Shown here: one piece after another, positions 1-7,256 of the stretch
How positions within the stretch are numbered: position 1 is the stretch's first letter
Layout: each line of letters opens with the position of its first letter
NCBI GenBank assembly: GCA_934754855.1
Contig: CAKVJR010000021.1
Location: 1 to 18,961, forward strand
Direction of reading: 5' to 3'
Origin: an uncultured Candidatus Melainabacteria bacterium
GTDB taxonomy: Bacteria > Cyanobacteriota > Vampirovibrionia > Gastranaerophilales > Gastranaerophilaceae
DNA length: 18,961 nucleotides
The notes under the pieces: generated by a model
Database searches by the model: none
What the model saw: the letters and a program-made list of their open reading frames with translations, nothing else
Told to the model about the DNA's origin: nothing
Program-made: the position numbers and the translations under genes

Positions 1-519
1 ACTCAGATGGTTGCACTTGCCTTGATATATTTGAGTTTTGGCATAATTCCGTATGTTTTCAGAGATTGCATAACGAGAATTTATTATGCATTTAACGACT
101 CAAAAACGCCGTTTTTGGTAGCAACTTCATCGATTTTGCTGAAATTTTTGTTGAATTATGTTTTGATTTGCAAAATGAACTTCGGAATCGGCGGCATTAC
201 ACTTTCGACAACACTTGTAACACTTGTGAACGCTTCATTGCTCGGATTTATGCTCAGAAAGAAAATGGATATGAAGTTTGGAATTTATTTTAAAAACTTG
301 TTCAAAACAGCGGCAGCAGCGGCATTGACGTATGTAATCTGCTTGTTTGTTTATAAACTTGTTCCGCTTGACTATGCAAATTGGCTTGCAGTTGCAATAA
401 AAACGGGAGTTATGTTAATTTTAAGTTGCGTAATTTATGTCATTTTTGCATTTTTGTTCAAAGTTGAATTTATGAAAGAGGTTGCAGTAAGAATTCATGA
501 TACTATCAGACGAAAATAA
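1..519 (+). CDS. murJ: Lipid II flippase MurJ (MviN family), 3' part only
   Basis: The reading frame is open from base 1, so this is the C-terminal ~172 residues of a gene that starts before the window. MurJ is a MOP-superfamily inner-membrane flippase of about 14 helices that moves lipid II to the outer face for peptidoglycan synthesis. The fragment holds about five hydrophobic segments. An early segment containing ARG-rich/aromatic residues and then DSKTP matches the conserved MurJ stretch that reads (A)R-x-D-x-KTP in well-studied members, followed by a glycine-rich helix (GIGGITLSTTLV). It ends on a basic tail. The next gene starts inside this one, with a 23-nt overlap, implying co-transcription and possibly translational coupling. 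The flippase core with the central cavity arginines lies outside the window, so function cannot be checked from residues. Other MOP flippases (Wzx-like) are the alternative, less likely because of the DSKTP segment. Confidence 0.85.
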   Translation, partial: TQMVALALIYLSFGIIPYVFRDCITRIYYAFNDSKTPFLVATSSILLKFLLNYVLICKMNFGIGGITLSTTLVTLVNASLLGFMLRKKMDMKFGIYFKNLFKTAAAAALTYVICLFVYKLVPLDYANWLAVAIKTGVMLILSCVIYVIFAFLFKVEFMKEVAVRIHDTIRRK

Positions 520-1084
520 AAACATCATCAATGAAACGCTCAAAAACGGCGGGATTATTGCCTATGTGACAGATACCGTTTGGGGAGTCGGCTGCTTGCC
601 GAACAATAAAGAAGGTGTCGATAAAATTTATGAATTAAAACACCGAGATACCTCAAAACCGTTGATTTTGATGTCCGATAAAAAAGAAAATCTGTTTCCT
701 TATATCAAAAATATTTGCCCTAAAGCAAAAGAATATATGGAAAAATTTTTCCCCGGAGCATTGACTCTTGTATTTGAAAAATCAGATGTGACACCAAATT
801 ACGTCACATCACAAAAAGAAACTGTCGGAATAAGAGTTCCCGATAATAAGATTTTTCAAAAATTATGCGGTATAATTGAGGGGAATGTTCTGGCGACAAC
901 AAGTGCAAACATCTCAGGGCAAACGCCCGCTATGAATTATAAAGAGGCGGTTGAAAAAATCGGCAAACTTGTTGACATAGTGATAGAAGACGAATACGAG
1001 CAGGCAACAGGCGAACCCTCAACCGTTGCAATGGTGACAGAAGAAAAAACAACTATTTTCAGACAAGGAAAAATCGAACTTTGA
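497..1084 (+). CDS. tsaC: Threonylcarbamoyl-AMP synthase (TsaC/Sua5/YrdC family)
   Basis: This cytosolic enzyme makes threonylcarbamoyl-AMP from threonine, bicarbonate and ATP. TsaD/B/E then use it to build t6A37 in tRNAs reading ANN codons. The 195-residue protein is a single YrdC domain without the extra C-terminal Sua5 domain. Family motifs are in order: TDTVWG at residues 25-30 (usually PTDTVYG), the basic nucleotide-binding stretch KHRDTSKPLILM at 48-59, and SANISG at 136-141. A GIRVPDN segment (111-117) also fits. The ATG at 497 lies inside murJ (23-nt overlap). The stop (1082-1084) overlaps the TTG start of the cyclase gene. Position inside a murJ-cyclase-recG run suggests a housekeeping operon. 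YciO-type paralogues share the fold, but the KxR...KPL and SANxSG motifs favour a true TsaC. Confidence 0.93.
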   Translation: MILSDENKNIINETLKNGGIIAYVTDTVWGVGCLPNNKEGVDKIYELKHRDTSKPLILMSDKKENLFPYIKNICPKAKEYMEKFFPGALTLVFEKSDVTPNYVTSQKETVGIRVPDNKIFQKLCGIIEGNVLATTSANISGQTPAMNYKEAVEKIGKLVDIVIEDEYEQATGEPSTVAMVTEEKTTIFRQGKIEL

Positions 1085-2088
1085 ATATGAAAAATAATAG
1101 AATTATACATTTATCAATATTTTTGGGTCTTTTGGCGTTAGCGGTTATTTTTATTGCCATTCCGACCTTCAATGAACGTCACTCGAATATTTCTTTGGCA
1201 ATGACGTTACTTTTCGGTGCGGCATCATATTATTTTTTGAAAGATTTTTCAAGGGCAATAGCAATCGGCAGCGTAATCCTTCTGCTCACTATTTACAACT
1301 GTTTTGACTATGCTTTTGATATCCACAACCCGACATTTTTCAGAATGGCAATTCTAATTTCGCAAACGGCAATTTTCATTTTTGCATATTTTTGCGGCAA
1401 AATCACGAGAATTAAAACAACGGAAAGAATCAAACAAGAAGTTTCAAAATACGTATCTCCCACGATTTTGGACAATCTTGACGCCGATATTTCTATGAAA
1501 ACGGCAGGAAGAAGAGAAAACGTTACGGTTATGTTCCTTGATATCAGAGGATTTACGTCAATTTCAGAACAACATACCGCAGAGGAAGTCACAGAAATTT
1601 TGAACGACTATTTCAAAGAAATTATCCCTGTTATAAAAAAACATCACGGCGTAATCAATAAATTCATAGGAGATGCGATACTTGCGGTTTTTAGCGGTGA
1701 AACGCCCGAAATTCACGCAAAAAACGCCGTTCGTGCGGGTAAAGCAATTTTAAAAAGATTAAAAAATTTCCAACATATTCAAGAAGCACAAGGACGTGAA
1801 AAAATCCAAGCAGGCATCGGGGTTAACACGGGAATTGTATTTTTAGGCGATATCGGAAACGACGAACGCTGCGAATACACCGTAATCGGCGACACCGTAA
1901 ATGTTGCAAACAGAGCGGAACGGGCAAATCGAATTTACAAAACGGAATTTCTTATTACCGAAAACACCTATCCTTACGTTAAAGACATTGCTGACGTAAT
2001 CAAAATCAGCGACGTTCAAATGAAAGGAAAACGTGAAAAAGTCAATGTTTATGAAGTTCTCAGAGTGTCGGAGCCTGAAGAAGAATGA
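1081..2088 (+). CDS. Membrane-anchored class III adenylate/guanylate cyclase
   Basis: Predicted to make cAMP (less likely cGMP) from the nucleotide triphosphate at the inner membrane. Residues ~8-110 form about four hydrophobic helices with short loops. A linker (EVSKYVSP) of the kind that precedes many bacterial cyclase domains leads to one cyclase homology domain from ~145. Metal-binding aspartates are D154 in FLDIRGFT and D198 in KFIGDAILAVF. The lysine in NKFIGD and the threonine in EYTVIGDTVNVANRAE fit a class IIIb adenylyl cyclase. The catalytic Asn/Arg appear in VNVANRAERA. The domain is catalytically complete and should act as a homodimer. Start: TTG at 1081 sits 10 nt after AAGGAA (1065-1070). 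ATG at 1087 is 16 nt away and gives a protein two residues shorter. It overlaps recG by 4 nt (ATGA). No separate sensory domain is seen, so the signal may be sensed by the membrane part. Confidence 0.92.
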   Translation: MNMKNNRIIHLSIFLGLLALAVIFIAIPTFNERHSNISLAMTLLFGAASYYFLKDFSRAIAIGSVILLLTIYNCFDYAFDIHNPTFFRMAILISQTAIFIFAYFCGKITRIKTTERIKQEVSKYVSPTILDNLDADISMKTAGRRENVTVMFLDIRGFTSISEQHTAEEVTEILNDYFKEIIPVIKKHHGVINKFIGDAILAVFSGETPEIHAKNAVRAGKAILKRLKNFQHIQEAQGREKIQAGIGVNTGIVFLGDIGNDERCEYTVIGDTVNVANRAERANRIYKTEFLITENTYPYVKDIADVIKISDVQMKGKREKVNVYEVLRVSEPEEE

Positions 2089-4502
2089 CGGATTTTTTGA
2101 CGAAATCCGAACTAAAAAAACTCCAAGCCGCAATCGATATTGAGGTCAAACATCAATACATCGATATAAGAGGCAGAGAGTGTCCTTTTTCGGTTTTTAT
2201 GAAAAAAGAAACGAAAAAAATTTATCAAAAATCAGGCAAAAATCCGAAATGGGAAGCCTTAATATCGGCTTTTGAATTTTATCCCTACGACACTTTTGTC
2301 ACGAGAAAACGAACAATCACAAGGTTTGTAACCCTTTTAAAACAAGAATTAAATCCCAATCAAACCGAAGAAGAAACAAAAAAAGAAAACAAAAAATTTG
2401 AAACAGACATTCATTTAAAAGATGTCACCTATCTTCGTGGAGTTGGTCCAAAAACCTCATTATTGTTGAACAAAATCGGAATTTATACAATTTACGACTT
2501 GCTCACATATTATCCGAAAAGATACATCGACTATTCCTCACGTTCGATGATTTGCGAACTCCAAGAGGGCGAAGACGTAACCATTTTCGGCACAATTACA
2601 TCGGTAAAAAGTTTTACAAGCAAAGGAAAATTAACCGTCGTAAACGTCAAAATTTCAGACGAGAGCGGCTCTTTGGACTTGACATATTTTTATGCAAGCA
2701 CAAATCGATTTATGGTCGAAAGATACAAAAAACAATTCCCGCAAGGTGCAAAAATAATGGTGTCAGGACGGGTCAAGTTTGATAATTATTCAAAAAAACT
2801 TACCCTCGCAAAACCCGAATATCAAATCGTTGACGGCGATTTCACCGAAAGCGATAACCTCAATGCAGGAAGAATTGTTCCAGTCTATGGTCTTTGCGAA
2901 AATTTAAACATAAAAACACTCAGAAAAGCAGTCGCCAACGCACTTTCCGACTATAAAGACCAAATCAAAAATGTCGTTCCGGACTACATTCGGGAAAAAT
3001 TCTCACTTCCGAACAAAATCAATGCTTTAGAGGCAATACATTTTCCGAAAAGTTTTCAAGATGCGGAAACGGCAAGAACCACGCTCGTTTTTGAAGAATT
3101 ATTTTTACTTGAAATAAAAATGGGCTTGATAAAAAGAGATTATACAAATTCACTCAAAGTTTCGCCCCTAAAAGTCAATGATGACGGACTTGTACAACGA
3201 TTTATAAAAAGTTTGCCGTTTGAACTTACAAACGCACAAAAAAATGCAATCAATGAAATTTTCAACGACATAAATTCCGACAAACCTATGCAACGACTGC
3301 TTCAAGGCGATGTCGGTTCGGGGAAAACCGTCGTTGCTTGCACAATGCTTTTGGCTGCAATCGAAAACGGCTATCAGGCAGCCATTATGGCTCCTACGGA
3401 AATCCTTGCGGCACAACATTTTAACAATTTTGTTAAAATGCTCACACCGCTCGGCGTAAATGTTCAACTTTTTACTTCCTCAAATCCGAAAAAATTGAGA
3501 ACAAAATTGGAAACAGATTTAAGAAACGGTCAAATCGACATAGCCGTCGGCACTCACGCCCTAATTCAGGACAATGTCGAATTTAAAAACCTTGGAGCGG
3601 TAATCATCGATGAACAACATCGTTTTGGCGTAAAACAAAGAAATATGCTGAAAAATAAAGCCGTTTTGCCGCAAATGCTCACGATGAGTGCAACTCCGAT
3701 TCCAAGAACATTAGCCTTGACCGTCCACGGGGACTTGGATTTGACAATTATTGACGAACTTCCGGCAGGAAGAAAAGAAATCAAAACGACTCTCCTGCGG
3801 GCATCTCAACGCAAAAAAGCCCACGACTTAATCAGAGCGGAAGTTATAAAAGGACATCAAGCCTACATCGTTTTTCCGCTGATTGACGAATCGGAAACAA
3901 TCTCCGCAAAGGCCGCAACGACAGAGGCAGAGAACTTACAAAACGGCGAATTTAGCGACCTTAAAATCGGACTTCTTCATGGAAAAATGAAGCCCGAAGA
4001 AAAAGATGAAGTTATGAAAACCTTTAAAAATAAAGGCTACGACGTCCTCGTCAGCACAACCGTTGTCGAAGTCGGCGTTGACGTTCCGAACGCAACCGTT
4101 ATGGTCATCGAAAATGCCGAACGGTTCGGACTTTCTCAACTCCACCAACTACGGGGACGTGTCGGCAGAAACTCGCTCCAATCCTACTGTGTCTTGATTT
4201 CCTCATCTTCGAGCCAAGACACAATGACGAGATTAAATATCATGACGCAAACAAATGATGGGTTCGTAATTGCCGAAAAAGACCTCGAAATCAGAGGTCC
4301 GGGGGCATTTTTGGGCGTAAGACAAAGCGGACTTCCCGAACTCAATTTGACGGACTTGACCAAAGATATCAAAATCCTCGAACAGGCAAGAAAATCAGCA
4401 CTCGAATTTCTACAAACCAATAATATCGACGATTTTCCCGAATTAAAACTTAATCTGAAACAAATTCAAAATATCACAAAAAATATAGGCATTCCCGACT
4501 AA
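2085..4502 (+). CDS. recG: ATP-dependent DNA helicase RecG with N-terminal extension
   Basis: RecG is a superfamily 2 double-strand DNA translocase that reverses stalled replication forks and processes branched recombination intermediates. It is 805 residues, against about 690 in E. coli. The normal RecG start (helix-hairpin-helix-like YLRGVGPK, then the wedge/OB domain) begins only near residue 113, so ~110 residues are an added N-terminal domain, as I recall for cyanobacterial and plastid RecG. Helicase motifs are intact: Walker A GDVGSGKT 408-415, DEQH 509-512, MSATPIPRT, then VSTTVVEVGVDVP and the QLHQLRGRVGR motif VI region. ATG at 2085 overlaps the cyclase stop in an ATGA arrangement, implying translational coupling. 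The stop TAA (4500-4502) overlaps the stop of the convergent GT-C gene, leaving no room for a terminator outside coding sequence. Confidence 0.97.
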   Translation: MTDFLTKSELKKLQAAIDIEVKHQYIDIRGRECPFSVFMKKETKKIYQKSGKNPKWEALISAFEFYPYDTFVTRKRTITRFVTLLKQELNPNQTEEETKKENKKFETDIHLKDVTYLRGVGPKTSLLLNKIGIYTIYDLLTYYPKRYIDYSSRSMICELQEGEDVTIFGTITSVKSFTSKGKLTVVNVKISDESGSLDLTYFYASTNRFMVERYKKQFPQGAKIMVSGRVKFDNYSKKLTLAKPEYQIVDGDFTESDNLNAGRIVPVYGLCENLNIKTLRKAVANALSDYKDQIKNVVPDYIREKFSLPNKINALEAIHFPKSFQDAETARTTLVFEELFLLEIKMGLIKRDYTNSLKVSPLKVNDDGLVQRFIKSLPFELTNAQKNAINEIFNDINSDKPMQRLLQGDVGSGKTVVACTMLLAAIENGYQAAIMAPTEILAAQHFNNFVKMLTPLGVNVQLFTSSNPKKLRTKLETDLRNGQIDIAVGTHALIQDNVEFKNLGAVIIDEQHRFGVKQRNMLKNKAVLPQMLTMSATPIPRTLALTVHGDLDLTIIDELPAGRKEIKTTLLRASQRKKAHDLIRAEVIKGHQAYIVFPLIDESETISAKAATTEAENLQNGEFSDLKIGLLHGKMKPEEKDEVMKTFKNKGYDVLVSTTVVEVGVDVPNATVMVIENAERFGLSQLHQLRGRVGRNSLQSYCVLISSSSSQDTMTRLNIMTQTNDGFVIAEKDLEIRGPGAFLGVRQSGLPELNLTDLTKDIKILEQARKSALEFLQTNNIDDFPELKLNLKQIQNITKNIGIPD

Positions 4503-6169
4503 ATTTTTTCCCAAACCGTAATTTGCCATTTGCCCGCACTTTCCTCAAAAACAGGCTTCAATTCAGCGTTTGCATAGTTTTGAGTCATATTATCAATGTG
4601 GCTGAAAATCAAAAACAAAAACGGCAATCTTTTGTATTTTTCAGGATTTTCAAGCGTTAACGCCATTCTTTTTTCATCAACAAAAGCAACTGATTTTAAC
4701 GAAATTAACGCAAATTTGTCCCCTTTTTTCATTCGATTAAAGAAAAATCTGTGCAAATAACCATCAAAAAATTCATTTTTTCCGCTCTCAAAATTTTCAA
4801 GAAACATACTTTTACCATTCGCCATAATTTCAGTGTGCAAGGGCGGTTCAGGCATTAAGCGATATTGAAAATTGAATTTCGTCATCGATTCGACAAAAAA
4901 ATCACTCATATTAACATACTTTTCAAACCGATAATCTTCATAGTAAAGCAACAAAATATTGTCACCCGATTTCAAATCCGCATCTTGAATTAACTTCGCA
5001 ACCGCTTTATGTCCCTCGGGACGGTCTAATTTTTGAGGTGCATAAGCACTAAACGCAACATAAAACACTATTGGTGCGAACAATAACACAGATAGTGTTT
5101 TTTGCAAAAAATGCGGTTTAAAAGAGCATAACCCGACCCCGACAAGAGCAATAAACACGGGATAGACTTCCATCGTATATTTTGTTATCAAAACCATTTT
5201 GCCAAAAAGCGATGCCGAAACCATTACTGCCAATGTGCCAATAGCAATAACTGAAAGAATTTTTATATTTTTATCAGATTTTTTAACTGCATTTAAAATA
5301 CTCCAAAACGCAATCGCCATAGGGATTAAGCCAAAAATCAAATAACCGAAATTGAAATGAGAATTTTTGACCAAAAATGAAAGCAAACTCGACGGCGTAT
5401 TCACGATATTAATTTGAATCGGAGAAATATAATCCGCAAAAACAAAAAACAACTTCGTCAACGAAAAATCAGACCAAAACTGAGAAAGATAACTTCCCGT
5501 CAAAACTTTAAACAAAAAAGGTGATAGCGGAAGCATAGTCGCCACAGTCAATAACACTATCAGTGTTATTTGTTTATAAGAAATTTTATTTTCTTTTTTC
5601 AAAACATAAAAAACGGTTAAGAAGTTAAAAAATACGAAAACAAAACCGATTGTATGGGTCAGCATAACGAGAATATTTGTCAGATAAAATAGCAAATAAT
5701 TCAAATATGATTGTTTTTCAAGCACTTTCAACGTTACAAAAATCGCAAGTGCAGAGAACAGGAACAAAAGAGAATAAAATCTGACTTCCTGAGCAAAATA
5801 AATCATAAACCCGCTGAAAGCCGTCAAGATTGCACAAACAAGCCCTGCGTGAGAATCTTTGAGTTTTTTGCCGATAAAAAACATCGTCGGAATGCCCAAA
5901 ACGCTCGGAATTACAGAGGAAATTCTAAGCGACAAATCCTGATTTCCAAAAAGGAAAGTCCAAATTTTCAAATAAAAATAATAAAACGGCATGTGGCAAT
6001 TTTTGTAAACCGCATCAAAAAATTCGCCAAATAAGGGTTTTTGCGAGATATACCAACTCACATACTCATCGTTCCATAGCCCGAAAGGTTTATCAACAGA
6101 CATCAATCTGATTAGCAAGCCAATCAGCATAATCAAAAATAAATTCAAATAAACTCTTTTGTCGGACAT
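4499..6169 (-). CDS. GT-C family integral membrane glycosyltransferase (ArnT/PMT-like)
   Basis: Predicted to transfer a sugar from a polyprenyl-phosphate donor to a lipid, glycan or protein at the outer face of the inner membrane. It has 556 residues, with about ten or eleven hydrophobic helices up to ~370 and a soluble C-terminal part after. GT-C/GT39-like hallmarks are the acidic pair D34-E35 in the first extracytoplasmic loop (WNDEY), then HMPFYY (59-64, usually HPPLYY), and QEVRFYSL (127-134, usually QEAR-x-Y). The acceptor cannot be read from sequence. The divergent neighbour is a GT2 of the type that makes polyprenyl-phosphate sugars, suggesting a donor/transfer pair. ATG at 6169 has no strong Shine-Dalgarno. 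A TATAAT lies 38-43 nt upstream. The 3' end overlaps the recG stop. Two related palindromes lie inside the gene (5082-5101, 5550-5570). Confidence 0.85.
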   Translation of the reverse strand: MSDKRVYLNLFLIMLIGLLIRLMSVDKPFGLWNDEYVSWYISQKPLFGEFFDAVYKNCHMPFYYFYLKIWTFLFGNQDLSLRISSVIPSVLGIPTMFFIGKKLKDSHAGLVCAILTAFSGFMIYFAQEVRFYSLLFLFSALAIFVTLKVLEKQSYLNYLLFYLTNILVMLTHTIGFVFVFFNFLTVFYVLKKENKISYKQITLIVLLTVATMLPLSPFLFKVLTGSYLSQFWSDFSLTKLFFVFADYISPIQINIVNTPSSLLSFLVKNSHFNFGYLIFGLIPMAIAFWSILNAVKKSDKNIKILSVIAIGTLAVMVSASLFGKMVLITKYTMEVYPVFIALVGVGLCSFKPHFLQKTLSVLLFAPIVFYVAFSAYAPQKLDRPEGHKAVAKLIQDADLKSGDNILLLYYEDYRFEKYVNMSDFFVESMTKFNFQYRLMPEPPLHTEIMANGKSMFLENFESGKNEFFDGYLHRFFFNRMKKGDKFALISLKSVAFVDEKRMALTLENPEKYKRLPFLFLIFSHIDNMTQNYANAELKPVFEESAGKWQITVWEKI

Positions 6170-6192
6170 TTTGTTACATTTCGATTTTGTTG

Positions 6193-6201
6193 TGGTAATA
6201 T
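6193..6201 (+). promoter_or_regulatory. Candidate extended -10 for the GT2-tolC unit
   Basis: TGGTAATAT fits an extended -10 (TGn plus hexamer) on the plus strand, about 53 nt before the GT2 ATG. It overlaps the region of the divergent minus-strand -10, so the two promoters could interfere. The same TGn-TAWWAT form appears before the heptose-kinase and histidine-kinase genes. No good -35 is seen. Confidence 0.35.
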
Positions 6202-6206
6202 AAATA

Positions 6207-6212
6207 ATTATA
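6207..6212 (-). promoter_or_regulatory. Candidate -10 for the GT-C gene
   Basis: A perfect TATAAT on the minus strand lies 37 nt before the ATG at 6169, in the 85-nt gap between two divergent genes. The -35 position holds only a weak TTTTAA-like sequence, and the region is very AT-rich, so chance occurrence is possible. Confidence 0.4.
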
Positions 6213-6254
6213 GAACATTGTTGACAATTTTAAAATAAAAAAGAACAAAATTTT

Positions 6255-7196
6255 ATGAAACTTATAATACAAATTCCGGCATACAATGAAGAAATTTCGC
6301 TCCCGTTGACGCTTTCGTCGATAAAAAGAGAGTACGACGGCATTGATGAAGTGGAAATTTTGGTGATTAATGACGGAAGCACGGACAGAACGAAATACAT
6401 AGCCGAAGAATACGGAGTCGAACACATTTTGAATTTCCCAACGAACAAAGGTTTGGCAAAAGCCTTCACGTTGGGGCTGCAATATTGCATAAATGCAGGG
6501 GCTGACATCATTGTCAACATCGATGCGGACAACCAATACAATGCGGACGATATTGCAAAATTGATTTGGCCGATTGTCAACAACAAGGCGGATATCGTCA
6601 TCGGGAAACGCCCTGTTGACCGAATAAAGCACTTTTCAATCGTAAAAAAAGTTTTACAAAAAATCGGAACAAAAGTTGTAAAATTGTTGAGCAGCACGGG
6701 AACAGAAGATGCACCGAGCGGATTTAGAGCATTTTCAAGAAAAGCCGCTATGCAAATCAACGTTTTCGACAACTATACATACACCATCGAAACAATAATG
6801 CAATCCAAGGCAAAAGGCTTCGTTATTGAATCCGTACCGATTAGAACAAATGACGGCTATCGCAAATCGAGATTGGTCAAAAATCTTTTCGATTACGTCA
6901 AAAAGTCCGCCTTTACCGTACTCAGAATGTTCATAATTTACAGACCGTTCAGATTTTTCGCAATCATCGGCGGCGTGTTCTGCCTTGCAGGCGTTTTAAT
7001 TTGGGCAAAATATTTCTTTGCACTTTTGAACGGTTCAGCCGAAAATCATTTACAATCGTTGATTTTCTCCGTAATTTTGATTTTTTGCGGGGTTCAAACG
7101 GCGATTTTGGGTGTCATTGCAGACCTTTTGGCTATCAACAGAAAATTACTTGAAGATATCCAATTCAGAGTAAAAGTATTGGAACAAAAAAAATAG
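6255..7196 (+). CDS. GT2 glycosyltransferase, polyprenyl-phosphate sugar synthase type, with C-terminal membrane helices
   Basis: Likely transfers a sugar from a nucleotide donor to polyprenyl phosphate on the cytoplasmic face (DPM1/ArnC/GtrB-like). The GT-A domain occupies residues 1 to ~225, with the opening strand IIQIPAYNEE (4-13), VINDGSTDRT for nucleotide binding, and the metal-binding D90-A-D92 within NIDADNQY. A further GFRAFSRKA segment is typical of this group. Two hydrophobic helices follow (about 235-258 and 270-295), with a short basic tail. At 313 residues it matches the usual length. It is divergent from the GT-C gene (85-nt gap) and 60 nt upstream of tolC on the same strand. 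The sugar and lipid are not predictable. The ATG at 6255 lies 5' of the domain with no extra leader, so the start is well supported despite a weak ribosome site. Confidence 0.88.
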   Translation: MKLIIQIPAYNEEISLPLTLSSIKREYDGIDEVEILVINDGSTDRTKYIAEEYGVEHILNFPTNKGLAKAFTLGLQYCINAGADIIVNIDADNQYNADDIAKLIWPIVNNKADIVIGKRPVDRIKHFSIVKKVLQKIGTKVVKLLSSTGTEDAPSGFRAFSRKAAMQINVFDNYTYTIETIMQSKAKGFVIESVPIRTNDGYRKSRLVKNLFDYVKKSAFTVLRMFIIYRPFRFFAIIGGVFCLAGVLIWAKYFFALLNGSAENHLQSLIFSVILIFCGVQTAILGVIADLLAINRKLLEDIQFRVKVLEQKK

Positions 7197-7256
7197 CCCT
7201 AAAAATTAGCCGATAAGTTATTATCAAATGTCAAAAATTTTTCGTAATGTTGCATT

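Noticed and set aside
205..230. Short direct repeat around ACACTTGT in murJ
   Set aside because: Encodes TTLVTLV in a membrane helix; explained by codon repetition.
5551..5570. NrdR-like box in the GT-C gene
   Set aside because: The palindrome is shorter and lacks the spacing of NrdR boxes, and it lies within coding sequence.
6174..6772. Two overlapping minus-strand frames opposite the GT2 gene (152 and 180 codons)
   Set aside because: They oppose a gene with clear GT2 motifs and show no family features or start signals.
7212..7225. Small inverted repeat GATAA-GTTA-TTATC before tolC
   Set aside because: Only 5 bp in AT-rich sequence; expected by chance, no T run.
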